This document shows, piece after piece, positions 10,544 to 24,750 of a stretch of DNA of 64,000 nucleotides (position 1 is the first letter of the stretch; each line of letters starts with the position of its first letter). Position numbers and translations under genes: made by a program. The notes beneath the pieces were generated by a model. That model was not told where the DNA came from, made no database searches, and saw nothing but the letters and a program-made list of their open reading frames with translations. Source of the DNA: Liolophura sinensis (lineage: Eukaryota; Mollusca; Polyplacophora; Chitonida; Chitonidae); NCBI RefSeq assembly GCF_032854445.1, contig NW_027017973.1, forward strand, positions 62,001 through 126,000, read 5' to 3'.

Positions 10544-13500
10544 GAAAAACTGTTCCAATGCTGCTGGTAAGAGGCTAATCCGACGTATTTTGTGACGAGA
10601 AATCGAATGGTGCAAACCGCGTTGCTCTCCGACCAATACTTTTGGCTGTAGCCACAAGTGAATAATCAATGATGTCAAGATCACGTGCCCAGCAACGGCT
10701 CTTACTCCATGGAAACCAAGGAAATTTGCAATTTTTCAACAGCTGGAGATGCCTGGCCCAATTGCGCATCCTTTGGCACCTTATTGATGTGGGTCAGTGT
10801 TCAATTGTACTTTTTACAGCGGATTGTATCAAGTACCTTGTGTTTTTTTTTATATACAAATGGTGTGGTTTTTCTACATGTAGATAAAGACATTGAGTTT
10901 GTCTTCGACTTAGAAGTAAGACATTTGTTGGGTGAGTTAAATGGGCTTGGCCCAAAGATTTGACGTCGTCTGGGCTGCCGAAGGGCACATAACTTATAAT
11001 GAAAAGTTGAATATAGTAATAGTCGCGATTGTACATAGTTAATGTAGCCGATTTCAATTCGCAAAAAGACCAGGCAAAAATCCAAAAGTGGAAAAACTGT
11101 TCCAATGCTGCTGGTAAGAGGCTAATCCGACGTATTTTGTGACGAGAAATCGAATGGTGCAAACCGCGTTGCTCTCCGACCAATACTTTTGGCTGTAGCC
11201 ACAAATGAATAATCAATGATGTCAAGATCACGTGCCCAGCAACGGCTCTTACTCCATGGAAACCAAGGAAATTTGCAATTTTTCAACAGCTGGAGATGCC
11301 TGGCCCAATTGCGCATCCTTTGGCACCTTATTGATGTGGGTCAGTGTTCAATTGTACTTTTTACAGCGGATTGTATCAAGTACCTTTTGTTTTTTTTATA
11401 TACAAATGGTGTGGTTTTTCTACATGTAGATAAAGGCATTGAGTTTGTCTTCGACTTAGAAGTAAGACATTTGTTGGGTGAGTTAAATGGGCTTGGCCCA
11501 AAGATTTGACGTCGTCTGGGCTACCGAAGGGCACATAACTTATAATGAAAAGTTGAATATAGTAATGACCAGTCGCGATTGTACATAGTTAATGTAGCCG
11601 ATTTCAATTCGCAAAAAGACCAGGCAAAAATCCAAAAGTGGAAAAACTGTTCCAATGCTGCTGGTAAGAGGCTAATCCGACGTATTTTGTGACGAGAAAT
11701 CGAATGGTGCAAACCGCGTTGCTCTCCGACCAATACTTTTGGCTGGAGCCACAAATGAATAATCAATGATGTCAAGATCACGTGCCCAGCAACGGCTCTT
11801 ACTCCATGGAAACCAAGGAAATTTGCAATTTTTCAACAGCTGGAGATGCCTGGCCCAATTGCGCATCCTTTGGCACCTTATTGATGTGGGTCAGTGTTCA
11901 ATTGTACTTTTTACAGCGGATTGTATCAAGTACCTTGTGTTTTTTTATATACAAATGGTGTGGTTTTTCTACATGTAGATAAAGACATTGAGTTTGTCTT
12001 CGACTTAGAAGTAAGACATTTGTTGGGTGAGTTAAATGGGCTTGGCCCAAAGATTTGACGTCGTCTGGGCTACCGAAGGGCACATAACTTATAATGAAAA
12101 GTTGAATATAGTAATGACCAGTCGCGATTGTACATAGTTAATGTAGCCGATTTCAATTAGCAAAAAGACCAGGCAAAAATCCAAAAGTGGAAAAACTGTT
12201 CCAATGCTGCTGGTAAGAGGCTAATCCGACGTATTTTGTGACGAGAAATCGAATGGTGCAAACCGCGTTGCTCTCCGACCAATACTTTTGGCTGTAGCCA
12301 CAAATGAATAATCAATGATGTCAAGATCACGTGCCCAGCAACGGCTCTTACTCCATGGAAACCAAGGAAATTTGCAATTTTTCAACAGCTGGAGATGCCT
12401 GGCCCAATTGCGCATCCTTTGGCACCTTATTGATGTGGGTCAGTGTTCAATTGTACTTTTTACAGCGGATTGTATCAAGTACCTTGTGTTTTTTTATATA
12501 CAAATGGTGTGGTTTTTCTACATGTAGATAAAGACATTGAGTTTGTCTTCGACTTAGAAGTAAGACATTTGCTGGGTGAGTTAAATGGGCTTGGCCCAAA
12601 GATTTGACGTCGTCTGGGCTACCGAAGGGCACATAACTTATAATGAAAAGTTGAATATAGTAATGACCAGTCGCGATTGTACATAGTTAATGTAGCCGAT
12701 TTCAATTAGCAAAAAGACCAGGCAAAAATCCAAAAGTAGAAAAACTGTTCCAATGCTGCTGGTAAGAGGCTAATCCGACGTATTTTGTGACGAGAAATCG
12801 AATGGTGCAAACCGCGTTGCTCTCCGACCAATACTTTTGGCTGTAGCCACAAGTGAATAATCAATGATGTCAAGATCACGTGCCCAGCAACGGCTCTTAC
12901 TCCATGGAAACCAAGGAAATTTGCAATTTTTCAACAGCTGGAGATGCCTGGCCCAATTGCGCATCCTTTGGCACCTTATTGATGTGGGTCAGTGTTCAAT
13001 TGTACTTTTTACAGCGGATTGTATCAAGTACCTTGTGTTTTTTTTTATATACAAATGGTGTGGTTTTTCTACATGTAGATAAAGACATTGAGTTTGTCTT
13101 CGACTTAGAAGTAAGACATTTGTTGGGTGAGTTAAATGGGCTTGGCCCAAAGATTTGACGTCGTCTGGGCTGCCGAAGGGCACATAACTTATAATGAAAA
13201 GTTGAATATAGTAATAGTCGCGATTGTACATAGTTAATGTAGCCGATTTCAATTCGCAAAAAGACCAGGCAAAAATCCAAAAGTGGAAAAACTGTTCCAA
13301 TGCTGCTGGTAAGAGGCTAATCCGACGTATTTTGTGACGAGAAATCGAATGGTGCAAACCGCGTTGCTCTCCGACCAATACTTTTGGCTGTAGCCACAAA
13401 TGAATAATCAATGATGTCAAGATCACGTGCCCAGCAACGGCTCTTACTCCATGGAAACCAAGGAAATTTGCAATTTTTCAACAGCTGGAGATGCCTGGCC

Positions 13501-14933
13501 CAATTGCGCATCCTTTGGCACCTTATTGATGTGGGTCAGTGTTCAATTGTACTTTTTACAGCGGATTGTATCAAGTACCTTTTGTTTTTTTTATATACAA
13601 ATGGTGTGGTTTTTCTACATGTAGATAAAGGCATTGAGTTTGTCTTCGACTTAGAAGTAAGACATTTGTTGGGTGAGTTAAATGGGCTTGGCCCAAAGAT
13701 TTGACGTCGTCTGGGCTACCGAAGGGCACATAACTTATAATGAAAAGTTGAATATAGTAATGACCAGTCGCGATTGTACATAGTTAATGTAGCCGATTTC
13801 AATTCGCAAAAAGACCAGGCAAAAATCCAAAAGTGGAAAAACTGTTCCAATGCTGCTGGTAAGAGGCTAATCCGACGTATTTTGTGACGAGAAATCGAAT
13901 GGTGCAAACCGCGTTGCTCTCCGACCAATACTTTTGGCTGGAGCCACAAATGAATAATCAATGATGTCAAGATCACGTGCCCAGCAACGGCTCTTACTCC
14001 ATGGAAACCAAGGAAATTTGCAATTTTTCAACAGCTGGAGATGCCTGGCCCAATTGCGCATCCTTTGGCACCTTATTGATGTGGGTCAGTGTTCAATTGT
14101 ACTTTTTACAGCGGATTGTATCAAGTACCTTGTGTTTTTTTATATACAAATGGTGTGGTTTTTCTACATGTAGATAAAGACATTGAGTTTGTCTTCGACT
14201 TAGAAGTAAGACATTTGTTGGGTGAGTTAAATGGGCTTGGCCCAAAGATTTGACGTCGTCTGGGCTACCGAAGGGCACATAACTTATAATGAAAAGTTGA
14301 ATATAGTAATGACCAGTCGCGATTGTACATAGTTAATGTAGCCGATTTCAATTAGCAAAAAGACCAGGCAAAAATCCAAAAGTGGAAAAACTGTTCCAAT
14401 GCTGCTGGTAAGAGGCTAATCCGACGTATTTTGTGACGAGAAATCGAATGGTGCAAACCGCGTTGCTCTCCGACCAATACTTTTGGCTGTAGCCACAAAT
14501 GAATAATCAATGATGTCAAGATCACGTGCCCAGCAACGGCTCTTACTCCATGGAAACCAAGGAAATTTGCAATTTTTCAACAGCTGGAGATGCCTGGCCC
14601 AATTGCGCATCCTTTGGCACCTTATTGATGTGGGTCAGTGTTCAATTGTACTTTTTACAGCGGATTGTATCAAGTACCTTGTGTTTTTTTATATACAAAT
14701 GGTGTGGTTTTTCTACATGTAGATAAAGACATTGAGTTTGTCTTCGACTTAGAAGTAAGACATTTGCTGGGTGAGTTAAATGGGCTTGGCCCAAAGATTT
14801 GACGTCGTCTGGGCTACCGAAGGGCACATAACTTATAATGAAAAGTTGAATATAGTAATGACCAGTCGCGATTGTACATAGTTAATGTAGCCGATTTCAA
14901 TTAGCAAAAAGACCAGGCAAAAATCCAAAAGTA
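10544..14933 (+). repeat. Tandem duplication of a four-monomer block (2195 bp x 2)
   Basis: Copy 1 is 10544-12738 and copy 2 is 12739-14933. Shared markers in order: ACAAGTGAA and T9, a 4-bp deletion giving GTAATAGTCGCG (junctions 11020/11021 and 13215/13216), ATAAAGGCATTG, TTGGCTGGAGCC with T7, then a second T7 copy. The left limit is a G/A difference (10543 against 12738). To the right the match runs on to about 15020, where M28 has CTCCAACC. I found no difference between the copies by eye, so this is among the youngest events in the array. Confidence 0.92.
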
Positions 14934-17900
14934 GAAAAACTGTTCCAATGCTGCTGGTAAGAGGCTAATCCGACGTATTTTGTGACGAGAAATCGAATGG
15001 TGCAAACCGCGTTGCTCTCCAACCAATACTTTTGGCTGTAGCCACAAATGAATAATCAATGATGTCAAGATCACGTGCCCAGCAACGGCTCTTACTCCAT
15101 GGAAACCATAGAAATTTGCAATTTTTCAACAGCTGGAGATGCCTGGCCCAATTGCGCATCTTTTGGCACCTTATTGATGTGGGTCAGTGTTCAATTGTAC
15201 TTTTTACAGCGGACTGTATCAAGTACCTTGTGTTTTTTTTATATACAAATGGTGTGGTTTTTCTACATGTAGATAAAGACATTGAGTTTGTCTTCGACTT
15301 AGAAGTAAGACATTTGCTGGGTGAGTTAAATGGGCTTGGCCCAAAGATTTGACGTCGTCTGGGCTACCGAAGGGCACATAACTTATAATGAAATGTTGAA
15401 TATAGTAATGACCAGTCGCGATTGTACATAGTTAATGTAGCCGATTTCAATTAGCAAAATGACCAGGCAAAAATCCAAAAGTGGAAAAACTGTTCCACTG
15501 CTGCTGGTAAGAGGCTAATCCGACGTATTTTGTGACGAGAAATCGAATGGTGCAAACCGCGTTGCTCTCCGACCAATACTTTTGGCTGTAGCCACAAATG
15601 AATAATCAATGATGTCAAGATCACGTGCCCAGCAACGGCTCTTACTCCATGGAAACCAAGGAAATTTGCAATTTTTCAACAGCTGGAGATGCCTGGCCCA
15701 ATTGCGCATCCTTTGGCACCTTATTGATGTGGGTCAGTGTTCAATTGTACTTTTTACAGCGGATTGTATCAAGTACCTTGTGTTTTTTTTATATACAAAT
15801 GGTGTGGTTTTTCTACATGTAGATAAAGGCATTGAGTTTGTCTTCGACTTAGAAGTAAGACATTTGTTGGGTGAGTTAAATGGGCTTGGCCCAAAGATTT
15901 GACGTCGTCTGGGCTACCGAAGGGCACATAACTTATAATGAAAAGTTGAATATAGTAATGACCAGTCGCGATTGTACATAGTTAATGTAGCCGATTTCAA
16001 TTAGCAAAAAGACCAGGCAAAAATCCAAAAGTAGAAAAACTGTTCCAATGCTGCTGGTAAGAGGCTAATCCGACGTATTTGACGAGAAATCGAATGGTGC
16101 AAACCGCGTTGCTCTTCAACCAATACTTTTGGCTGTAGCCACAAATGAATAATCAATGATGTCAAGATCACGTGCCCAGCAACGGCTCTTACTCCATGGA
16201 AACCAAGGAAATTTGCAATTTTTCAACAGCTGGAGATGCCTGGCCCAATTGCGCATCCTTTGGCACCTTATTGATGTGGGTCAGTGTTCAATTGTACTTT
16301 TTACAGCGGATTGTATCAAGTACCTTTTGTTTTTTTTATATACAAATGGTGTGGTTTTTCTACATGTAGATAAAGACATTGAGTTTGTCTTCGACTTAGA
16401 AGTAAGACATTTGTTGGGTGAGTTAAATGGGCTTGGCCCAAAGATTTGACGTCGTCTGGGCTACCGAAGGGCACATAACTTATAATGAAAAGTTGAATAT
16501 AGTAATGACCAGTCGCGATTGTACATAGGTAATGTAGCCGATTTCAATTCGCAAAAAGACCAGGCAAAAATCCAAAAGTGGAAAAACTGTACCAATGCTG
16601 CTGGTAAGAGGCTAATCCGACGTATTTTGTGACGAGAAATCGAATGGTGCAAACCGCGTTGCTCTCCGACCAATACTTTTGGCTGTAGCCACAAATGAAT
16701 AATCAATGATGTCAAGATCACGTGCCCAGCAACGGCTCTTACTCCATGGAAACCAAGGAAATTTGCAATTTTTCAACAGCTGGAGATGCCTGGCCCAATT
16801 GCGCATCCTTTGGCACCTTATTGATGTGGGTCAGTGTTCAATTGTACTTTTTACAGCGGATTGTATCAAGTACCTTGTGTTTTTTTTTATATACAAATGG
16901 TGTGGTTTTTCTACATGTAGATAAAGACATTGAGTTTGTCTTCGACTTAGAAGTAAGACATTTGCTGGGTAAGTTAAATGGGCTTGGCCCAAAGATTTGA
17001 CGTCGTCTGGGCTACCGAAGGGCACATAACTTATAATGAAATGTTGAATATAGTAATGACCAGTCGCGATTGTACATAGTTAATGTAGCCGATTTCAATT
17101 AGCAAAATGACCAGGCAAAAATCCAAAAGTAGAAAAACTGTTCCAATGCAGCTGGCAAGAGGCTAATCCGACGTATTTTGTGACGAGAAATCGAATGGTG
17201 CAAACCGCGTTGCTCTCCGACCAATACTTTTGGCTGTAGCCACAAATGAATAATCAATGATGTCAAGATCACGTGCCCAGCAACGGCTCTTACTCCATGG
17301 AAACCAAGGAAATTTGCAATTTTTCAACAGCTGGAGATGCCTGGCCCAATTGCGCATCCTTTGGCACCTTATTGATGTGGGTCAGTGTTCAATTGTACTT
17401 TTTACAGCGGATTGTATCAAGTACCTTGTGTTTTTTTTTATATACAAATGGTGTGGTTTTTCTACATGTAGATAAAGACATTGAGTTTGTCTTCGACTTA
17501 GAAGTAAGACATTTGCTGGGTAAGTTAAATGGGCTTGGCCCAAAGATTTGACGTCGTCTGGGCTACCGAAGGGCACATAACTTATAATGAAAAGTTGAAT
17601 ATAGTAATGACCAGTCGCGATTGTACATAGTTAATGTAGCCGATTTCAATTCGCAAAAAGACCAGGCAAAAATCCAAAAGTGGAAAAACTGTTCCAATGC
17701 TGCTGGTAAGAGGCTAATCCGACGTATTTTGTGACGAGAAATCGAATGGTGCAAACCGCGTTGCTCTCCGACCAATACTTTTGGCTGTAGCCACAAATGA
17801 ATAATGAATGATGTCAAGATCACGTGCCCAGCAACGGCTCTTACTCCATGGAAACCAAGGAAATTTGCAATTTTTCAACAGCTGGAGATGCCTGGCCCAA

Positions 17901-20900
17901 TTGCGCATCCTTTGGCACCTTATTGATGTGGGTCAGTGTTCAATTGTACTTTTTACAGCGGATTGTATCAAGTACCTTGTGTTTTTTTATATACAAATGG
18001 TGTGGTTTTTCTACATGTAGATAAAGACATTGAGTTTGTCTTCGACTTAGAAGTAAGACATTTGCTGGGTGAGTTAAATGGGCTTGGCCCAAAGATTTGA
18101 CGTCGTCTGGGCTACCGAAGGGCACATAACTTATAATGAAAAGTTGAATATAGTAATGACCAGTCGCGATTGTACATAGCTAATGTAGCCGATTTCAATT
18201 CGCAAAAAGACCAGGCAAAAATCCAAAAGTGGAAAAACTGTTCCAATGCTGTTGGTAAGAGGCTAATCCGACGTATTTTGTGACGAGAAATCGAATGGTG
18301 CAAACCGCGTTGCTCTCCGACCAATACTTTTGGCTGTAGCCACAAGTGAATAATCAATGATGTCAAGATCACGTGCCCAGCAACGGCTCTTACTCCATGG
18401 AAACCATAGAAATTTGCAATTTTTCAACAGCTGGAGATGCCTGGCCCAATTGCGCATCCTTTGGCACCTTATTGATGTGGGTCAGTGTTCAATTGTACTT
18501 TTTACAGCGGATTGTATCAAGTACCTTGTGTTTTTTTTATATACAAATGGTGTGGTTTTTCTACATGTAGATAAAGACATTGAGTTTGTCTTCGACTTAG
18601 AAGTAAGACATTTGCTGGGTGAGTTAAATGGGCTTGGCCCAAAGATTTGACGTCGTCTGGGCTACCGAAGGGCACATAACTTATAATGAAAAGTTGAATA
18701 TAGTAATGACCAGTCGCGATTGTACATAGTTAATGTAGCCGATTTCAATTCGCAAAAAGACCAGGCAAAAATCCAAAAGTAGAAAAACTGTTCCAATGCT
18801 GCTGGTAAGAGGCTAATCCGACGTATTTTGTGACGAGAAATCGAATGGTGCAAACCGCGTTGCTCTCCGACCAATACTGTTGGCTGTAGCCACAAATGAA
18901 TAATCAATGATGTCAAGATCACGTGCCCAGCAACGGCTCTTACTCCATGGAAACCAAGGAAATTTGCAATTTTTCAACAGCTGGAGATGCCTGGCCCTAT
19001 TGCGCATCCTTTGGCACCTTATTGATGTGGGTCAGTGTTCAATTGTACTTTTTACAGCGGATTGTATCAAGTACCTTGTGTTTTTTTTATATACAAATGG
19101 TGTGGTTTTTCTACATGTAGATAAAGACATTGAGTTTGTCTTCGACTTAGAAGTAAGACATTTGTTGGGTGAGTTAAATGGGCTTGGCCCAAAGATTTGA
19201 CGTCGTCTGGGCTACCGAAGGGCACATAACTTATAATGAAAAGTTGAATATAGTAATGACCAGTCGCGATTGTACATAGTTAATGTAGCCGATTTCAATT
19301 AGCAAAAAGACCAGGCAAAAATCCAAAAGTGGAAAAACTGTTCCAATGCTGCTGGTAAGAGGCTAATCCGACGTATTTTGTGACGAGAAATCGAATGGTG
19401 CAAACCGCGTTGCTCTCCGACCAATACTTTTGGCTGTAGCCACAAATGAATAATCAATGATGTCAAGATCACGTGCCCAGCAACGGCTCTTACTCCATGG
19501 AAACCAAGGAAATTTGCAATTTTTCAACAGCTGGAGATGCCTGGCCCAATTGCGCATCTTTTGGCACCTTATTGATGTGGGTCAGTGTTCAATTGTACTT
19601 TTTACAGCGGACTGTATCAAGTACCTTGTGTTTTTTTTATATACAAATGGTGTGGTTTTTCTACATGTAGATAAAGACATTGAGTTTGTCTTCGACTTAG
19701 AAGTAAGACATTTGCTGGGTGAGTTAAATGGGCTTGGCCCAAAGATTTGACGTCGTCTGGGCTACCGAAGGGCACATAACTTATAATGAAATGTTGAATA
19801 TAGTAATGACCAGTCGCGATTGTACATAGTTAATGTAGCCGATTTCAATTAGCAAAATGACCAGGCAAAAATCCAAAAGTGGAAAAACTGTTCCACTGCT
19901 GCTGGTAACAGGCTAATCCGACGTATTTTGTGACGAGAAATCGAATGGTGCAAACCGCGTTGCTCTCCGACCAATACTTTTGGCTGTAGCCACAAATGAA
20001 TAATCAATGATGTCAAGATCACGTGCCCAGCAACGGCTCTTACTCCATGGAAACCAAGGAAATTTGCAATTTTTCAACAGCTGGAGATGCCTGGCCCAAT
20101 TGCGCATCCTTTGGCACCTTATTGATGTGGGTCAGTGTTCAATTGTACTTTTTACAGCGGATTGTATCAAGTACCTTTTGTTTTTTTTATATACAAATGG
20201 TGTGGTTTTTCTACATGTAGATAAAGACATTGAGTTTGTCTTCGACTTAGAAGTAAGACATTTGTTGGGTGAGTTAAATGGGCTTGGCCCAAAGATTTGA
20301 CGTCGTCTGGGCTACCGAAGGGCACATAACTTATAATGAAAAGTTGAATATAGTAATGACCAGTCGCGATTGTACATAGTTAATGTAGCCGATTTCAATT
20401 CGCAAAAAGACCAGGCAAAAATCCAAAAGTGGAAAAACTGTTCCAATGCTGCTGGTAAGAGGCTAATCCGACGTATTTTGTGACGAGAAATCGAATGGTG
20501 CAAACCGCGTTGCTCTCCGACCAATACTTTTGGCTGTAGCCACAAATGAATAATCAATGATGTCAAGATCACGTGCCCAGCAACGGCTCTTACTCCATGG
20601 AAACCAAGGAAATTTGCAATTTTTCAACAGCTGGAGATGCCTGGCCCAATTGCGCATCCTTTGGCACCTTATTGATGTGGGTCAGTGTTCAATTGTACTT
20701 TTTACAGCGGATTGTATCAAGTACCTTGTGTTTTTTTTATATACAAATGGTGTGGTTTTTCTACATGTAGATAAAGGCATTGAGTTTGTCTTCGACTTAG
20801 AAGTAAGACATTTGTTGGGTGAGTTAAATGGGCTTGGCCCAAAGATTTGACGTCGTCTGGGCTACCGAAGGGCACATAACTTATAATGAAAAGTTGAATA

Positions 20901-21438
20901 TAGTAATGACCAGTCGCGATTGTACATAGTTAATGTAGCCGATTTCAATTCGCAAAAAGACCAGGCAAAAATCCAAAAGTGGAAAAACTGTTCCAATGCT
21001 GCTGGTAAGAGGCTAATCCGACGTATTTTGTGACGAGAAATCGAATGGTGCAAACCGCGTTGCTCTCCGACCAATACTTTGGGCTGTAGCCACAAATGAA
21101 TAATCAATGATGTCAAGATCACGTGCCCAGCAACGGCTCTTACTCCATGGAAACCAAGGAAATTTGCAATTTTTCAACAGCTGGAGATGCCTGGCCCAAT
21201 TGCGCATCCTTTGGCACCTTATTGATGTGGGTCAGTGTTCAATTGTACTTTTTACAGCGGATTGTATCAAGTACCTTGTGTTTTTTTATATACAAATGGT
21301 GTGGTTTTTCTACATGTAGATAAAGACATTGAGTTTGTCTTCGACTTAGAAGTAAGACATTTGTTGGGTGAGTTAAATGGGCTTGGCCCAAAGATTTGAC
21401 GTCGTCTGGGCTACCGAAGGGCACATAACTTATAATGA
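14842..21438 (+). repeat. Mixed monomers M28-M39
   Basis: Start points: 14842, 15392, 15942, 16489, 17040, 17591, 18140, 18690, 19240, 19790, 20340, 20890. M28-M29 and M36-M37, eight copies apart, share GCATCTTTTGG, GACTGTATC and the rare TTCCACTGCTG. M31 and M32 both read GGGTAAGTT for GGGTGAGTT and form an adjacent duplicate. M30 lacks 3 bp (GTATTTGACG). M38 repeats the ATAAAGGCATTG variant of M21, M25 and M29. M33 and M39 are T7. No single period explains the block. Confidence 0.8.
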
Positions 21439-24400
21439 AAAGTTGAATATAGTAATGACCAGTCGCGATTGTACATAGTTAATGTAGCCGATTTCAATTA
21501 GCAAAAAGACCAGGCAAAAATCCAAAAGTGGAAAAACTGTTCCAATGCTGCTGGTAAGAGGCTAATCCGACGTATTTTGTGACGAGAAATCGAATGGTGC
21601 AAACCGCGTTGCTCTCCGACCAATACTTTTGGCTGTAGCCACAAATGAATAATCAATGATGTCAAGATCACGTGCCCAGCAACGGCTCTTACTCCATGGA
21701 AACCAAGGAAATTTGCAATTTTTCAACAGCTGGAGATGCCTGGCCCAATTGCGCATCCTTTGGCACCTTATTGATGTGGGTCAGTGTTCAATTGTACTTT
21801 TTACAGCGGATTGTCTCAAGTACCTTGTGTTTTTTTTTATATACAAATGGTGTGGTTTTTTCTACATGTAGATAAAGACATTGAGTTTGTCTTCGACTTA
21901 GAAGTAAGACATTTGCTGGGTGAGTTAAATGGCTTGGCCCAAAGATTTGACGTCGTCTGGGCTACCGAAGGGCGCATAAACTTATAATAAATTGTGGAAT
22001 ATAGTAATGACCAGTCGCGATTGTACATAGTTAATGTAGCCGATTTCAATTAGCAAAATGACCAGGCAAAAATCCAAAAGTGGAAGAACTGTTCCAATGC
22101 TGCTGGTAAGAGGCTAATCCGACGTATTTTGTGACGAGAAATCGAATGGTGCAAACCGCGTTGCTCTCCAACCACTACTTTTGGCTGTAGCCACAAATGA
22201 ATAATCAATGATGTCAAGATCACGTGCCCAGCAACGGCTCTTACTCCATGGAAACCAAGGAAATTTCCAATTTTTCAACAGCTGGAGATGCCTGGCCCAA
22301 TTGCGCATCCTTTGGCACCTTATTGATGTGGGTCAGTGTTCAATTGTACTTTTTACAGCGGATTGTATCAAGTACCTTGTGTTTTTTTTATATACAAATG
22401 GTGTGGGTTTTTCTACATGTAGATAAAGACATTGAGTTTGTCTTCGACTTAAGAAGTAAGACATTTGTTGGGTGAGTTAATGGGCTTGGCCCAAAGATTT
22501 GACGTCGTCTGGGCTACCGAAGGGCACATAACTTATAATGAAAAGTTGAATATAGTAATGACCAGTCGCGATTGTACATAGTTAATGTAGCCGATTTCAA
22601 TTAGCAAAATGACCAGGCAAAAATCCAAAAGTGGGAAAAACTGTTCCAATGCTGCTGGTAAGAGCTAATCCGACGTATTTTGTGACGAGAAATCGAATGG
22701 TGCAAACCGCGTTGCTCTCCGACCAATACTTTTGGCTGTAGCCACAAATGAATAATCAATGATGTCAAGATCACGTGCCCAGCAACGGCTCTTACTCCAT
22801 GGAAACCAAGGAAATTTGCAATTTTTCAACAGCTGGAGATGCCTGGCCCAATTGCGCATCCTTTGGCACCTTATTGATGTGGGTCAGTGTTCAATTGTAC
22901 TTTTTACAGCGGATTGTCTCAAGTACCTTGTGTTTTTTTTTATATACAAATGGTGTGGTTTTTCTACATGTAGATAAAGACATTGAGTTTGTCTTCGACT
23001 TAGAAGTAAGACATTTGCTGGTGAGTTAAATGGGCTTGGCCCAAAGATTTGACGTCGTCTGGGCTACCGAAGGGCGCATAACTTATAATAAATTGTGGGA
23101 ATATAGTAATGACCAGTCCGCGATTGTACATAGTTAATGTAGCGATTTCAATTAGCAAAATGACCAGGCAAAAAATCCAAAGTGGAAGAACTGTTCCAAT
23201 GCTGCCTGGTAAGAGGCTAATCCGACGTATTTTGTGACGAGAAATCGAATGGTGCAAACCGCGTTGCTCTCCAACCAATACTTTTGGCTGTAGCCACAAA
23301 TGAATAATCAATGATGTCAAGATCACGTGCCCAGCAACGGCTCTTACTCCATGGAAACCAAGGAAAATTTGCAATTTTTCAACAGCTGGAGATGCCTGGC
23401 CCAATTGCGCATCCTTTGGCACCTTATTGATGTGGGTCAGTGTTCAATTGTACTTTTTACAGCGGATTGTATCAAGTACCTTTTGTTTTTTTTATATACA
23501 AATGGTTGTGGTTTTTCTACATGTAGATAAAGACATTGAGTTTGTCTTCGACTTAGAAGTAAGACATTTGTTGGGTGAGTTAAATGGGCTTGGCCCAAGA
23601 TTTGACGTCGTCTGGGCTACCGAAGGGCACATAACTTATAATGAAAAGTTGAATATAGTAATGACCAGTCGCGATTGTACATAGTTAATGTAGCGATTTT
23701 CAATTAGCAAAAAGACCAGGCAAAAATCCAAAAGTGGAAAAACTGTACCAATGCTGCTGGTAAGAGGCTAATCGAGGCTAATCCGACGTATTTTGTGACG
23801 AGAAATCGAATGGTGCAAACCGCGTTGCTCTCCGACCAATACTTTTGGCTGTAGCCACAAATGAATAATCAATGATGTCAAGATCACGTGCCCAGCAACG
23901 GCTCTTACTCCATGGAAACCAAGGAAATTTGCAATTTTTCAACAGCTGGAGATGCCTGGCCCAATTGCGCATCCTTTGGCACCTTATTGATGTGGGTCAG
24001 TGTTCAATTGTACTTTTTACAGCGGATTGTATCAAGTACCTTGTGTTTTTTTTTATATACAAATGGTGTGGTTTTTCTACATGTAGATAAAGACATTGAG
24101 TTTGTCTTCGACTTAGAAGTAAGACATTTGCTGGGTGAGTTAAATGGGCTTGGCCCAAAGATTTGACGTCGTCTGGGCTACCGAAGGGCACATAACTTAT
24201 AATGAAATGTTGAATATAGTAATGACCAGTCGCGATTGTACATAGTTAATGTAGCCGATTTCAATTAGCAAAATGACCAGGCAAAAATCCAAAAGTGGAA
24301 AAACTGTTCCAATGCTGCTGGTAAGAGGCTAATCCGACGTATTTTGTGACGAGAAATCGAATGGTGCAAACCGCGTTGCTCTCCAACCAATACTTTTGGC

Positions 24401-24750
24401 TGTAGCCACAAATGAATAATCAATGATGTCAAGATAACGTGCCCAGCAACGGCTCTTACTCCATGGAAACCAAGGAAATTTCCAATTTTTCAACAGCTGG
24501 AGATGCCTGGCCCAATTGCGCATCCTTTGGCACCGATGTGGGTCAGTGTTCAATTGTACTTTTTACAGCGGATTGTATCAAGTACCTTGTGTTTTTTTTA
24601 TATACAAATGGTGTGGTTTTTCTACATGTAGATAAAGACATTGAGTTTGTCTTCGACTTAGAAGTAAGACATTTGCTGGGTGAGTTAAATGGGCTTGGCC
24701 CAAAGATTTGACGTCGTCTGGGCTACCGAAGGGCACATAACTTATAATGA
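21439..24750 (+). repeat. Indel-dense monomers M40-M45
   Basis: Starts near 21439, 21990, 22542, 23092, 23645, 24206. One-base gains and losses cluster here: for example, extra T near 21861, lost G near 21930, extra G near 22407, extra A near 22452, lost G near 22673, and many in 23090-23700. Larger changes are a 10-bp duplication of GAGGCTAATC at 23764-23783 and loss of TTATT near 24534. M40-M41 and M42-M43 also share true variants (TTGTCTCAAG, GGCGCATA, AATAAATTGTGG, TGGAAGAAC), so they are related dimers about 1103 bp apart. The private indels look like uncorrected read errors; real decay is the alternative. Confidence 0.85.

Noticed and set aside
10794-11231. 145-residue minus-strand ORF (also at 12989-13426)
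   Set aside because: It arises only because a 4-bp deletion near 11020 and a T9 run join neighbouring frames across a monomer boundary; the second copy is the duplicated block.
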